A stretch of DNA of 64,000 nt, taken from the NCBI RefSeq assembly GCF_042429435.1, contig NZ_JBHMAF010000196.1; one strand, 5' to 3'. Numbering within the stretch: position 1 is the stretch's first letter; the number at the start of each line of letters is the position of its first letter. The DNA comes from Ectobacillus funiculus. Its GTDB lineage: Bacteria > Bacillota > Bacilli > Bacillales > Bacillaceae_G. Below are positions 8,687-17,511 of this stretch, one piece after another. The notes under the pieces are model-generated. The model did not search any database. It saw only the letters and a list, made by a program, of their open reading frames with translations, and was not told the DNA's origin. The position numbers were made by a program, and so were the translations under genes.

Positions 8687-8738
8687 GAGATTGTCCCAGA
8701 ACAGCCTTTTGCTTATTATTTGCTGCAGACCTATCCTC

Positions 8739-8942
8739 TTACTGGCTTGAATTGGTGATAAATTCGTATACGGCATCCTCTATGAGCTCGTATAGCTCAG
8801 CATCAGGCTGATCCCGCTGCATTTTCCATATTTCCTCAAGAAGCCGCCTGTAATCGGACTCGGAAAGCGGCAAAGTCTCTTTCGTATAATGATATTGATA
8901 AAAACAATTGCGGATCATATTTTTGATCAATGCTTCATTCAT
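8739..8942 (-). CDS. yqzH: YqzH family protein
   Basis: The protein has 67 acidic, helical residues, starting MNEALIKNMIRNCF and ending FITNSSQ. Length, composition and position next to yqjP/yqjQ match B. subtilis YqzH, whose function is unknown. No membrane segment or signal peptide is seen. It is convergent with yqjQ across a strong terminator and diverges from argC. Confidence 0.8.
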   Translation of the reverse strand: MNEALIKNMIRNCFYQYHYTKETLPLSESDYRRLLEEIWKMQRDQPDAELYELIEDAVYEFITNSSQ

Positions 8943-9061
8943 TTGTTTAAGTCCCTTTGTTCTTGATTTTGTAACAGTATACAGCAGAAGTAAGGAAGGA
9001 TAAAGAAAAAATAAGCTGTTTTTGTTGGATTCTTAATCAAAACAAGTTTTTATGCATTTCA

Positions 9062-9072
9062 ATGAATAAAAA
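9062..9072. promoter_or_regulatory. possible distal ARG box
   Basis: ATGAATAAAAA matches the core of the ArgR/AhrC operator (consensus CATGAATAAAAATTCAAG). It lies about 200 nt upstream of the argC promoter. A single half-like match in AT-rich DNA is weak evidence. Confidence 0.3.
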
Positions 9073-9274
9073 CACCCTTTTCATGAAAGTCACGTTTTAA
9101 ACCAGCTGAAGCTACGCAGCTTTATACTACTGTTTGAAAAAAGAATATGCTTTGTCCGTCTTTTTTTAGGACATGATAAGAAAGAAAAGTTTCCGAATTT
9201 TTTGCTGGCCTTCTTGTGGGGCGTTCTGATATTGTGTGAACATGAAAAAAATTCGGTCATTTATAAATATTTAA

Positions 9275-9303
9275 TTGACGTCATAAATATACAATATTAT
9301 AAT
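9275..9303 (+). promoter_or_regulatory. sigma-A promoter of argCJBD with overlapping ARG box
   Basis: TTGACG (9275-9280) and TATAAT (9298-9303) are separated by exactly 17 nt. The spacer, from CATAAATATACAAT onward, resembles an ArgR/AhrC box, which would place repressor directly on the promoter. The rest of the 396-nt gap upstream shows no gene. Confidence 0.8.
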
Positions 9304-9338
9304 CAGAGATACATTGATTTTATGAGCGGAGGGAATAT

Positions 9339-10373
9339 ATGAAAACATCTGTTATCGGTGCTACGGGATACGGCGGAGTGGAGTTGCTGCGATTGCTTGC
9401 TCACCACCCTGAGCTTGAGGTTGCTTCGATTCACTCATTTTCGCAAACGGGGGAACCGATTAGCAATCAGTATCCGCACCTAAACTCGATCGTAACAAAT
9501 ACATTAGAAGAAATAGACGCAGATCATATTGCGAATACTAGCGAGCTTGTATTTCTAGCAACGCCTCCAGGGGTTTCTAAAGAGCTGACTCCAGGGCTAT
9601 TGCGAAAAGGCTTAAAAGTGATTGATCTATCTGGGGATTTCCGTATGAAAAATCCAGATGAGTATGAGCAATGGTATAAACGACCGGCTGCTGGGCGAGA
9701 GGATTTAGCAAAAGCAGTTTACGGATTATCAGAATGGAAAAGGGATAGCATCTACGGAGCAGACTTGATTGCGAATCCAGGATGCTATGCAACTGCTACA
9801 TTGCTTGCGGCTGCACCTCTTATGAAGGAACAATTAATTGAAGAGAATTCTCTTATTATTGACGCAAAATCAGGTGTATCGGGAGCAGGAAAATCACCAA
9901 ACGCGATGACGCATTTCCCGGAAATTCACGATAACCTTAGAATATATAAAGTAAATGAGCATCAGCATGTGCCAGAAATTGAGCAAATGCTGACAGAATG
10001 GAATGAAAATACGAAGCCTATTACCTTTAGCACGCACCTCATTCCGATCACACGCGGCATCATGGTAACAATGTATGGGCAGGCAAAGCGTGAAATGACA
10101 CGGGAGCAACTAAAGCAAATATATGAAGAAAGCTATGCAGACGCTTCATTCGTACGGATCCGCCAGAGCGGCTATCCAAGTCCGAAAGAGGTATGCGGCT
10201 CAAACTATTGCGATATAGCTGTAACATATGATGAGCGAACAGGACGGATTACAGTTGTATCTGTTATTGATAACTTGATGAAGGGCGCTGCAGGGCAAGC
10301 GGTGCAAAACGCAAATATTGTATTAGGATTGAATGAACGAACAGGGCTTGATATCGTGCCTTTGTATCCATAG
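9339..10373 (+). CDS. argC: N-acetyl-gamma-glutamyl-phosphate reductase
   Basis: This 344-residue enzyme performs the third step of arginine synthesis, reducing N-acetylglutamyl phosphate with NADPH. GATGYGG near residue 8 is the Rossmann motif. NPGCYATA carries the catalytic Cys149, and a catalytic His sits in STHLIPITRG. AGCGGAGGG precedes the ATG. It heads an operon with argJ 16 nt downstream, argB and argD. Confidence 0.97.
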   Translation: MKTSVIGATGYGGVELLRLLAHHPELEVASIHSFSQTGEPISNQYPHLNSIVTNTLEEIDADHIANTSELVFLATPPGVSKELTPGLLRKGLKVIDLSGDFRMKNPDEYEQWYKRPAAGREDLAKAVYGLSEWKRDSIYGADLIANPGCYATATLLAAAPLMKEQLIEENSLIIDAKSGVSGAGKSPNAMTHFPEIHDNLRIYKVNEHQHVPEIEQMLTEWNENTKPITFSTHLIPITRGIMVTMYGQAKREMTREQLKQIYEESYADASFVRIRQSGYPSPKEVCGSNYCDIAVTYDERTGRITVVSVIDNLMKGAAGQAVQNANIVLGLNERTGLDIVPLYP

Positions 10374-10389
10374 AGGAGGAAGAAAAATC

Positions 10390-11613
10390 ATGATTGAAAC
10401 ATCAGTGTGCGTAAAACTAGCAAATGGATCTATTGTTACTCCAAAAGGCTTTAAAGCAACAGGAGTGCACGCCGGAATTCGAAAAGCGAGGAAAGATCTC
10501 GGAGCGATTTTGTGTGAGGTACCGGCCAGCTGCGCAGCTGTGTATACACGAAATCAATTTCAGGCAGCACCAATTGTTGTCACGAAAGACAGCATCGCTG
10601 CGCACGGCAAGCTTCAAGCAGTTGTCGTAAACAGTGGGAATGCGAATGCGTGTACAGGAGAGCAAGGAGAACAGGATGCTTTTGAGATGCGCACACTGAC
10701 AGCGCAGCAATTTGGTTTAGAGGAACATCTTGTAGCGGTCGCTTCAACAGGAGTGATCGGTGAAATGCTTCCGATGGAAACAGTGCGCGGGGGGATCTCG
10801 CAGCTTTCTCCTACAGAGGATGAGCAGGATGCCTTTGGCTTTTATGAAGCGATTTTAACAACAGACTTAGTTGTGAAGAAAACATGCTACCAAACAATGA
10901 TTGATGGCAAATGTGTAACAGTAGCAGGTGCGGCAAAGGGTTCTGGCATGATCCACCCGAATATGGCGACAATGCTAGGCTTTCTTACAACGGATGCAAA
11001 TATTGACAGCGAGGTGCTGCAGCAGGCACTGCGCACAGTAACAGATCGCACATTTAATCAAATTACAGTAGATGGCGAAACATCTACAAATGATATGGTC
11101 GTTGTGATGGCGAGCGGATTGGCAGAAAATGAGCCGCTTCATCCGGGACATCCAGACTGGGATAAATTTTTCCAAGCATTTAAAAGCGCAAGCGAGGATT
11201 TAGCAAAGGCGATTGCAAAAGACGGCGAAGGCGCAACAAAGCTGATTGAAGTGAATGTGCATGGCGCGACTTCAGAGGATGATGCGCGTATGGCGGCGAA
11301 GAAAATCGTTGGCTCTAGCCTAGTGAAAACAGCAGTTTATGGTGAAGATGCGAACTGGGGTCGAATCATCGGTGCATTAGGCCATAGTGAAGCGCCGGTA
11401 AATCCGCGCACAGTGGATATTTCATTAGGAGATATCGCTGTACTGAAACAAAGTGAACCGCAGCCTTTCTCAGAAGAAGAAGCAAAGCGTTATTTACAGC
11501 AGGATACAATTGTAATTAACGTGAACTTAAACATTGGGGACTTCAGCGGAACGGCATGGGGTTGTGATTTAAGCTATGATTACGTGAAAATTAATGCGAG
11601 CTATCGCACGTAA
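10390..11613 (+). CDS. argJ: bifunctional ornithine acetyltransferase / N-acetylglutamate synthase
   Basis: The 407-residue ArgJ recycles acetyl from N-acetylornithine to glutamate and can also use acetyl-CoA. It is a self-cleaving Ntn-type enzyme: HPNMATMLGF contains Thr194, the autoproteolysis site and nucleophile that defines alpha and beta chains. GSGMIHP precedes it. The frame is open upstream into argC, but the ATG at 10390 follows GAGGAGGAAG and gives MIETSVCVKLANG. Presence of ArgJ implies the cyclic acetyl pathway. Confidence 0.96.
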   Translation: MIETSVCVKLANGSIVTPKGFKATGVHAGIRKARKDLGAILCEVPASCAAVYTRNQFQAAPIVVTKDSIAAHGKLQAVVVNSGNANACTGEQGEQDAFEMRTLTAQQFGLEEHLVAVASTGVIGEMLPMETVRGGISQLSPTEDEQDAFGFYEAILTTDLVVKKTCYQTMIDGKCVTVAGAAKGSGMIHPNMATMLGFLTTDANIDSEVLQQALRTVTDRTFNQITVDGETSTNDMVVVMASGLAENEPLHPGHPDWDKFFQAFKSASEDLAKAIAKDGEGATKLIEVNVHGATSEDDARMAAKKIVGSSLVKTAVYGEDANWGRIIGALGHSEAPVNPRTVDISLGDIAVLKQSEPQPFSEEEAKRYLQQDTIVINVNLNIGDFSGTAWGCDLSYDYVKINASYRT

Positions 11614-11625
11614 GGGGAGACGGAA

Positions 11626-12396
11626 ATGAAAGAGGCAATTGTAGTAAAGTGCGGCGGGAGCGTCTTAGCACGTCTGTCGGACACTTTCTTTTCGAGCCTG
11701 CAAAAGCTAAAAGCAGAACACGACCTTGTCGTTGTCCATGGAGGCGGGCCGGAAATCGATGAAATGTTGACGAAGCTAAACATTCCAGTAGAAAAAAAGA
11801 ACGGATTGCGCGTCACAACAAAGGATGTATTAGAAGTTGTAGAAATGATTTTATGTGGAATGGTAAACAAAAATCTCGTAGCACGCTTTGAGAAAAACGG
11901 CGCGTCAGCTGTCGGATTATCCGGCTGCGATGGCAAACTTCTCGAAGCTGCCGCTTTAAATGAAGAGCTTGGATATGTTGGCGATGTGAAGACTGTAAAT
12001 GTGAAGCTGCTGCAAAGCTTGCTGTCACAGGAACTCGTTCCAGTCGTGTCTCCGGTAGGTATGGATACAAGCGGTCAGCTGTATAACATTAACGGTGATA
12101 CAGCTGCGGGAGCGATTGCTTCTTCACTTGGAGCAAAGCAACTTTTATTTGTAACGGACGTTCCAGGTGTACTTCATAACGGTGAACTTATTCGCGAGGC
12201 GGACGAAGAGCTATTGTCCAGTCTGATTGAAGAGGGAGTCATTACGGGCGGTATGATTCCAAAGGTGAAGGCGGCTTTAGCTTCACTGCAGGGTGAGGTT
12301 GAGCAGGTTATTATCGTAGATGGACTTAAAGGCTTTATTGATGAGAACGGAGCAATCATTGGAACAACTGTTACGAAAGGAGTGAAGGCAGGATGA
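11626..12396 (+). CDS. argB: acetylglutamate kinase
   Basis: This 256-residue amino-acid kinase phosphorylates N-acetylglutamate. VKCGGSVL near residue 6 and VVHGGGPEID near 36 bind the phosphates, and NINGDTAAG near 155 binds substrate and magnesium. It is slightly short at the N-terminus, as in arginine-insensitive forms that lack the extra helix, so feedback inhibition through this protein is unlikely. The gene overlaps argD by four bases (ATGA), indicating translational coupling. Confidence 0.96.
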   Translation: MKEAIVVKCGGSVLARLSDTFFSSLQKLKAEHDLVVVHGGGPEIDEMLTKLNIPVEKKNGLRVTTKDVLEVVEMILCGMVNKNLVARFEKNGASAVGLSGCDGKLLEAAALNEELGYVGDVKTVNVKLLQSLLSQELVPVVSPVGMDTSGQLYNINGDTAAGAIASSLGAKQLLFVTDVPGVLHNGELIREADEELLSSLIEEGVITGGMIPKVKAALASLQGEVEQVIIVDGLKGFIDENGAIIGTTVTKGVKAG

Positions 12397-13550
12397 GCAG
12401 CGCGTTATTTCCGAATTACAAACGCTGGGAATTGGAAATCGTAGAGGGTAAAGGCACAAAGGTAATTGATGCAAATGGAACGGAATACTTAGACTTTGTC
12501 TCTGGTATCGCTGTATGCAATCTAGGACATTGTCATCCTGCTGTAGTTGAAGCGGTGCAGGCACAATTACAAAAGCTATGGCACGTTTCAAATCTTTTTG
12601 AAAACTCCTTACAGGAGGAAGTTGCGTCTCTTCTCGTTGCAAATAGCGACGGACAGCGCGTATTTTTCTGTAACAGCGGCGCAGAAGCAAATGAGGCAGC
12701 TATTAAACTAGCCCGTAAACATACAGGGAAAAGCAAAATTTTAACGTTCCATCAATCATTCCACGGCCGCACATTTGCGACAATGACGGCAACAGGACAA
12801 GAGAAAATTCACAGCGGCTTTGGTCCGCTGCTCCCGACGTTTTCTTATTTGCCATTTAACGACGCGGCGGCGCTTGAGCAGGCGATGGATCATGAAGTGG
12901 CGGCTGTTATGGTAGAGGCTGTGCAAGGGGAAGGCGGCGTAACGCCAGCACAAACAGAATTTCTGCAGGCAGCAGAAAAGCTTTGCAAGCAATATGGCGC
13001 ATTGCTAATTATTGATGAAGTGCAAACAGGAATCGGGCGGACAGGAAAAGCGTTCGCTTATCAGCACTACGGTATTTCTCCTGACATCATTACAGTAGCG
13101 AAGGGACTTGGAAACGGTATTCCAGTTGGAGCGCTTATTGGAAAAGAGGAGCTTGCGGATACATTTAGTGCGGGAACACACGGTACAACGTTTGGCGGGA
13201 ATATGATTGCAATGTCTGCTGCGAAAGCGGTGCTAGAGAACGTAATGCAGCCAGAATTCCTAGAAAGTGTGACTGAAAAAGAGGCGTACTTTATGGAACT
13301 TCTGCAAGATGTAACATCTCTTCCGGTTGTTAAAGAAGTGCGCGGCAAAGGGTTAATGATCGGAATCGAATGTAACACAGAAGCGGCTCCTTTTGTAACA
13401 GAGCTACAAAAGAAGGGCTTGCTCGTATTGGTGGCAGGACCGAATGTTGTACGTCTGTTGCCTCCTTTAACGGTAACAAAGGAAGAGCTGGAAACAGCTG
13501 CTAGCGCAATAAAAGAAGTACTAGGCAAAGTCAGTGCAGTCTCACTATAA
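12393..13550 (+). CDS. argD: acetylornithine aminotransferase
   Basis: This 385-residue class III PLP enzyme converts N-acetylglutamate semialdehyde to N-acetylornithine. NSGAEANE (near 95-101) binds the PLP phosphate, DEVQTGIGRTG carries the ring-binding Asp near 208, and VAKGLGNG contains the Schiff-base Lys237. The stop TAA is the first triplet of a family 1 repeat (TAAAGAAAACTCG), so the element supplies or replaces the native 3' end. The protein length is normal. Confidence 0.96.
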   Translation: MSSALFPNYKRWELEIVEGKGTKVIDANGTEYLDFVSGIAVCNLGHCHPAVVEAVQAQLQKLWHVSNLFENSLQEEVASLLVANSDGQRVFFCNSGAEANEAAIKLARKHTGKSKILTFHQSFHGRTFATMTATGQEKIHSGFGPLLPTFSYLPFNDAAALEQAMDHEVAAVMVEAVQGEGGVTPAQTEFLQAAEKLCKQYGALLIIDEVQTGIGRTGKAFAYQHYGISPDIITVAKGLGNGIPVGALIGKEELADTFSAGTHGTTFGGNMIAMSAAKAVLENVMQPEFLESVTEKEAYFMELLQDVTSLPVVKEVRGKGLMIGIECNTEAAPFVTELQKKGLLVLVAGPNVVRLLPPLTVTKEELETAASAIKEVLGKVSAVSL

Positions 13551-13672
13551 AGAAAACTCGCCGCTTGGCGAGCCGTGCCCTTGGGCGAAGACAGAGTTGC
13601 ACTTGCGTTCCTGAAATTCCCATATGAGTAGAGTGACTTCTAGCTAGAAATTTATAATTTTTTATAGTGTAA
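13548..13672 (+). repeat. composite repeat family 1, copy at the argD stop codon (forward)
   Basis: TAAAGAAAACTCGCC-GCTT-GGCGAGCC, TTGGGCGAAGACAGAG, TTGCACTTGCGTTCCTGAAATTCC, then TAGAAATTTATA and TTTTATAGTGTAA. A short deletion removes the GGCGTA block. Its first three bases are the argD stop. Confidence 0.85.
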
Positions 13673-13717
13673 TAAAAAGCGGAGCTAGTCAGAATGGCTC
13701 ACGCTGTAAAATACCTC

Positions 13718-13755
13718 CTCACCATAGAAGGTGCGTTTCTGCCTTTTATGGTGAG
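13718..13755. other. inverted repeat in the argD-argF gap
   Basis: CTCACCATAGAAGG pairs with CCTTTTATGGTGAG (one G-U pair or mismatch) around TGCGTTTCTG, followed by TGTTATTTTTCG. It may be a terminator for argCJBD or a leader hairpin for argF. Confidence 0.55.
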
Positions 13756-13803
13756 TGTTATTTTTCGTAAGGGATTAGGGACAATCAAAGGGAGGCGTGC
13801 TAC

Positions 13804-14763
13804 ATGAGTGTATTACAGCAAACGATAGATGTAAAATTAAAGGCAAAGGATGTCTTAACATTAGAGGAGCTTAGCTCAGAGGAGATTGTATCCTTGATTC
13901 AACTGGCGGTACAGCTAAAAAAGCAGCGAGCTGAAACAGGAAGCAATCCAAACGTACTACAGGGAAAAGTGTTAGCGATGATTTTCGATAAGAGCTCCAC
14001 GCGTACACGTGTTTCCTTCGAGACAGGCATGCTGCATCTTGGCGGACATGGTATGTTTTTAAGCGGAAAAGAGCTTCAGCTTGGACGCGGAGAAACAATT
14101 GAAGACACGGCAAAGGTATTATCGCAGTACGTAGATGCGATTATGATTCGTACGTTTGAGCACGAGAAGGTGGCAGAGCTTGCGAAGCATGCGGCAATAC
14201 CTGTTATTAATGGTCTAACAGATGGCCATCATCCTTGTCAGGCTTTGGCAGATTTGCAGACTATTTATGAGGAAAAAGGAACATTCGAGGGCGTAAAGCT
14301 TACTTATGTTGGAGATGGCAACAATGTACTGCATTCCTTATTAATTGGGGGAGCAAAGGTTGGTCTGCATGTGGCAGCTGCTTGCCCGGCTGGTTATGAG
14401 CCGAATGAGGAAATTGTAAATACAGCGAAGGAAATTGCAAAGAAAACCGGCGCTGTAATTGAAGTTATGGAAAATCCACAAGCAGCTGTGCAAGGAGCAG
14501 ATTTCTTATACACAGATGTTTGGACTAGTATGGGGCAAGAAGAGGAAGCTGCAAAACGTCTGCAAGACTTTGCAGCATACCAGGTAAATGAGCAATTGGT
14601 GCAATGGGCAAAGCCGGATTACAAGTTTTTGCATTGCTTACCGGCGCACCGCGGTGAAGAAGTAACGGCAGAAGTTATTGACGGACCACAGTCCGCTGTA
14701 TTTGAGCAAGCTGGCAACCGTCTTCACGCGCAAAAGGCAGTACTTGCTGCGCTATTACAATAG
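13804..14763 (+). CDS. argF: ornithine carbamoyltransferase
   Basis: The 319-residue enzyme makes citrulline from ornithine and carbamoyl phosphate. SSTRTR (64-68) binds carbamoyl phosphate. DGHHPCQALADL and DVWTSMGQEEE follow, and HCLPAHRGEEV carries the catalytic Cys. AAAGGGAGGCG precedes the ATG. It is separated from argCJBD by a repeat and a hairpin, so it may have its own promoter. The carAB genes that often sit in Bacillus arg operons are absent here. Confidence 0.97.
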   Translation: MSVLQQTIDVKLKAKDVLTLEELSSEEIVSLIQLAVQLKKQRAETGSNPNVLQGKVLAMIFDKSSTRTRVSFETGMLHLGGHGMFLSGKELQLGRGETIEDTAKVLSQYVDAIMIRTFEHEKVAELAKHAAIPVINGLTDGHHPCQALADLQTIYEEKGTFEGVKLTYVGDGNNVLHSLLIGGAKVGLHVAAACPAGYEPNEEIVNTAKEIAKKTGAVIEVMENPQAAVQGADFLYTDVWTSMGQEEEAAKRLQDFAAYQVNEQLVQWAKPDYKFLHCLPAHRGEEVTAEVIDGPQSAVFEQAGNRLHAQKAVLAALLQ

Positions 14764-14767
14764 TTAT

Positions 14768-14803
14768 AAAACAAGCAGTCTTCTAAATGAGGACTGCTTG
14801 TTT
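14768..14803 (+). terminator. intrinsic terminator after argF
   Basis: AAACAAGCAGTCTTC pairs with AGGACTGCTTGTTT around a short loop, ending in TTTT. Confidence 0.9.
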
Positions 14804-14805
14804 TG

Positions 14806-14941
14806 CACTTTAATAAGGTATAAATTTCCAGATGGAAGATGGTTTGATATGACGAGGAATTTTAGGGGTACAATATAAGGGCAACTACGCCGCTGTCTTC
14901 GCCCAAGAGCAGGGCTCGCCAATCGATGAGTTTTCTTTATT
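14806..14941 (-). repeat. composite repeat family 1, full copy (reverse)
   Basis: CACTTTAATAAGG, TATAAATTTCCAG, AGGAATTTTAGGGGTACA, GGGCAACTACG, TCTTCGCCCAAGAGCAGGGC, then CTCGCC-AATC-GATGAG and TTTTCTTTAT. It lies directly after the argF terminator and fills most of the gap before the DUF2062 gene. The rest of that gap is AT-rich with no clear site. Confidence 0.85.
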
Positions 14942-15100
14942 ATAATCTCAATATTACGTTTTAATATATATACTATTTACATGAGGAGATGGAAGAGCTT
15001 CTAAATCCTTTCCAAAATATGTATTGTTATTTGAATATTTATTATCTTTTTTAACTCTTCTTTATACATTATAATAGTATATACAAGGAGAAATATATCT

Positions 15101-15688
15101 GTGAGGAAACTTGTGAAGCATAAAACGGGAGAGATGTATGTGAAAAGAGGAAAAAGGAAATACGGCTTTTGGAGAAAGGTACAACGTGCATTTAAGCTTA
15201 ATTTTTATAAGTTATTTCGATCTCCTGGCGGTGCCAAAAAGGTTGCGCTTGGATTCGCACTTGGCTTTGGTATGGAAATGATTGTTCTTTCTACTGCTTC
15301 TTTAATTTACTTACTGTTTTACCCAATTGTCCGTTTGTTCCGTGGGTCCCTCCCAGCAGCGATTATTGGAAACGTTGTCGGCAAGCTAACGTTTTTACCT
15401 GTTGTTTTGCTCCCGTTTGCTCATGCACTTGGCAAGTTTGTTTATCCGGTTGACATCCATGATCGGCCAATGAAAGAGCACTCACTGTTAGAGGTATTCT
15501 CAGGAAACTTTATGGATATCGCAAAGGAACTGCTGCATAGCGGTTTATATACACTGATTGGCATGATCATCTTCGGGACATTACTGGGTCTTGCTTCGTA
15601 TTTCATCATCTACCATCTATACGAAAAAGAACGGCAACGCCGCCTAGAGAAAAAGAAAACAACAGCAATCGCATTGATGCGTACGTAA
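15101..15688 (+). CDS. DUF2062 family membrane protein
   Basis: This is a 195-residue protein with a very basic N-terminus (about residues 1-45). It has hydrophobic segments near 48-78, 85-107 and 145-172, and a basic tail. The pattern (SPGGAKKVALGFALGFGMEM, then GNVVGKLTFLPV) fits the DUF2062 family, whose function is unknown. The start is GTG with AAGGAG ten bases upstream; a later ATG at residue 13 is possible. It stands alone between repeats. Confidence 0.75.
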   Translation: MRKLVKHKTGEMYVKRGKRKYGFWRKVQRAFKLNFYKLFRSPGGAKKVALGFALGFGMEMIVLSTASLIYLLFYPIVRLFRGSLPAAIIGNVVGKLTFLPVVLLPFAHALGKFVYPVDIHDRPMKEHSLLEVFSGNFMDIAKELLHSGLYTLIGMIIFGTLLGLASYFIIYHLYEKERQRRLEKKKTTAIALMRT

Positions 15689-15724
15689 CGAATAAACGGG
15701 ATCTGCGTAGATTCCGTTTATTTT

Positions 15725-15855
15725 ACGCTATAGAGAAAAGATAAATTTCTAGCCGAAAGCTGACTCGAGGTAGTGAGAAGTTTTAGGAATATAGTATAAG
15801 GGGCGACTACGCCTTTGTCTTCGCCCAACGGCTCGCCAATCGGCGAGTTTTCTTT
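15725..15855 (-). repeat. composite repeat family 1, full copy (reverse)
   Basis: ACGCTATAGAGAAAAGATAAATTTC, AGTGAGAAGTTTTAGGAATA, GGGCGACTACGCC, TGTCTTCGCCCAACGG, then CTCGCC-AATC-GGCGAG and TTTTCTTT. It sits after the DUF2062 gene. Confidence 0.85.
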
Positions 15856-15932
15856 TCATATACGGTAAAATCGCCCACCCAAACAGCTTGTGTGCTGCAT
15901 ATTGTTCAATATATGCATAGGAGGGATGATGT

Positions 15933-16109
15933 ATGATTTGGTTGTATCCACCTGCTTCATTTTATTATTACACTCCAATATATATACCTGCGTTAGATGA
16001 ACGTGCTATGCCGTTTCGTCAAAGCGAGCAAGTCCAGCAAATTCAGCCGCCCTATTTACAAACGTGGCCGTATTCGAACAACTATTATGGCAATTACTAT
16101 GAATCATGA
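15933..16109 (+). CDS. small Tyr/Pro-rich protein, unknown
   Basis: The 58-residue frame starts at ATG 15933 after GGAGGGATGATGT. It begins MIWLYPPASFYYYTPIYIP and ends YSNNYYGNYYES; Tyr and Pro dominate, with Gln in the middle. There is no membrane span or signal peptide. A stem-loop follows directly. Such Tyr-rich short proteins in spore formers are often coat-associated, but nothing here proves that. Confidence 0.6.
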   Translation: MIWLYPPASFYYYTPIYIPALDERAMPFRQSEQVQQIQPPYLQTWPYSNNYYGNYYES

Positions 16110-16135
16110 GGCTGCCCTCGGGCAGCTTCTCTTAA
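16108..16135 (+). terminator. stem-loop after the Tyr/Pro-rich gene
   Basis: GGCTGCCC pairs with GGGCAGCTT around TC, followed by CTCTTAAT. There is no strong T-run. Confidence 0.5.
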
Positions 16136-16172
16136 TAAGAATATATACAGTGCTGGAAAAGCACGCACGGTA

Positions 16173-17303
16173 TTACTTGGGTGTAACAATACGCAGCGTC
16201 GGAAGGTAAGTTTTCATATGCTGTATGATTTTGTCATAGCGTTCTCGTGCAAGCGGATATTGCTCTTCTGTAACTTGTGCAAGCGGTATGACCTGATAAT
16301 CCGTTTGATTGCGAGAGTATGTGAAGGTCGGTAGAAAGGAGGGATTGTTTAATACGATTCGTCCATCTTTCTCCTTCTTTATAGAGACCTCTATAATTCC
16401 GCCAAAGTGCGTTTCTTCATTTTCCTGTCCAGCAAGAAAGTTGCCAAGGGAGTAGGCAACAAAGGTTTGGTTTCCTTGTTTTCCGGTCAGAAACTCGGGC
16501 GGCTGCAGGACATGTGGATGGTGGCCAAGAATAACAGAAACACCAAGGTCTGCTAAAAATTGAGTAACTTCCTTTTGGCTGCTGTTGGGCAACGTTTCAT
16601 ATTCTGTTCCAAAGTGAAGGATGACAATAACTGCGTCCGCAATCTGTTTTGCTTGTTCCACATCTTGTTTCATTTGTTCAGGTTGCATTAGGTTCACTAG
16701 ATAAGGCTTTTGCAACGTATCAATCCCATTTAAACCGTATGTATACGATAAGACAGCACAGGTTATGCCGTTTTTGGAAAATGTGCGAATTGTATTTCTG
16801 TCTTCTTGTGACGTGTATGCCCCTGTGCGGACGATATTAAGTTTATCCCAATAAGAAAGGCTACGCTGCAAGGCTTGTTCACCGCGATCTAGCGCATGAT
16901 TGTTTGCTAGGCTCATCACATCAAATCCGGTAAAGGCAAGGGCATCAGCAATTTCAATGGGACTGTTAAAGGAAGGATATGTTGATAAACCAATTTCTAC
17001 ACCGCCTATGATCGATTCTTGATTTGCAAAAGCAACATCAGCTTTCTCAATATAAGGCTTTACAGCGGCAAACATAGGCAGAAAATCAAAGTGATTCCCG
17101 CTTCTGCGAGCATCATTGTATACAACGTCGTGGAGAAGAATATCACCGACTGCCGCGAGCCGCACTGTAGCCTCCGGAGATGGATTTGTTTGCTTTGGCA
17201 TGTCCTTCGCCTGCGGTTGATTTTTATTTTGAAGGAGAAATACGATGCTAGTGCACGCTGCAGAAAGCAAAATAAGTGTGATGAGAGATCGTACATATTT
17301 CAT
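16173..17303 (-). CDS. CapA family protein (poly-gamma-glutamate capsule synthesis-like phosphoesterase)
   Basis: This is a 376-residue protein with an N-terminal signal-anchor (residues 4-25, MKYVRSLITLILLSAACTSI) and a polar linker. The PGA_cap metallophosphatase-like domain has VGDILLHD near 53, FANQE, LANNHALDRG and GHHPHVLQPPEF. The frame is open to 17471, but the ATG at 17303 is preceded by AAGGAAG and starts at the signal. It is extracytoplasmic. No capB/capC ligase genes are near, so a polyglutamate capsule role is not supported. It diverges from the sortase gene. Confidence 0.85.
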   Translation of the reverse strand: MKYVRSLITLILLSAACTSIVFLLQNKNQPQAKDMPKQTNPSPEATVRLAAVGDILLHDVVYNDARRSGNHFDFLPMFAAVKPYIEKADVAFANQESIIGGVEIGLSTYPSFNSPIEIADALAFTGFDVMSLANNHALDRGEQALQRSLSYWDKLNIVRTGAYTSQEDRNTIRTFSKNGITCAVLSYTYGLNGIDTLQKPYLVNLMQPEQMKQDVEQAKQIADAVIVILHFGTEYETLPNSSQKEVTQFLADLGVSVILGHHPHVLQPPEFLTGKQGNQTFVAYSLGNFLAGQENEETHFGGIIEVSIKKEKDGRIVLNNPSFLPTFTYSRNQTDYQVIPLAQVTEEQYPLARERYDKIIQHMKTYLPTLRIVTPK

Positions 17304-17389
17304 TGTTGCATAACTTCCTTTATTAGATAGAGTATAGAAGTTAGTATTTCCAACAATGGGTTCTGTGAAACAACAGCGGAGACTGTTTG

Positions 17390-17402
17390 AATGATGATCA
17401 TT
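17390..17402. promoter_or_regulatory. AATGAT-G-ATCATT palindrome, Fur-box-like
   Basis: This perfect 6-1-6 inverted repeat lies between the divergent capA-like and sortase genes. It differs at one position from AATGATAATCATT, the centre of the classical 19-bp Fur box. Binding is inferred only. Confidence 0.35.
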
Positions 17403-17511
17403 AAGCAGCATATGATACGTGTTATAATAATTTGACATACGGTTTATATGTATACAGGGGCGTAGTTGCAAAATATAGAAAAAAAGACTATAGAAGGTGT
17501 TGCAAAAGAAA

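Noticed and set aside
13067..13528. 153-residue minus-strand frame in argD
   Set aside because: Antisense to argD with Ser/Thr-rich composition and no start signal.
16173..17303. Poly-gamma-glutamate capsule locus
   Set aside because: Only a CapA-like gene is present; capB, capC and capE are absent.
17453..17470. Trace of the family 1 repeat before the sortase gene
   Set aside because: Only GGGGCGTAGTTGCA matches; too short to call a copy.
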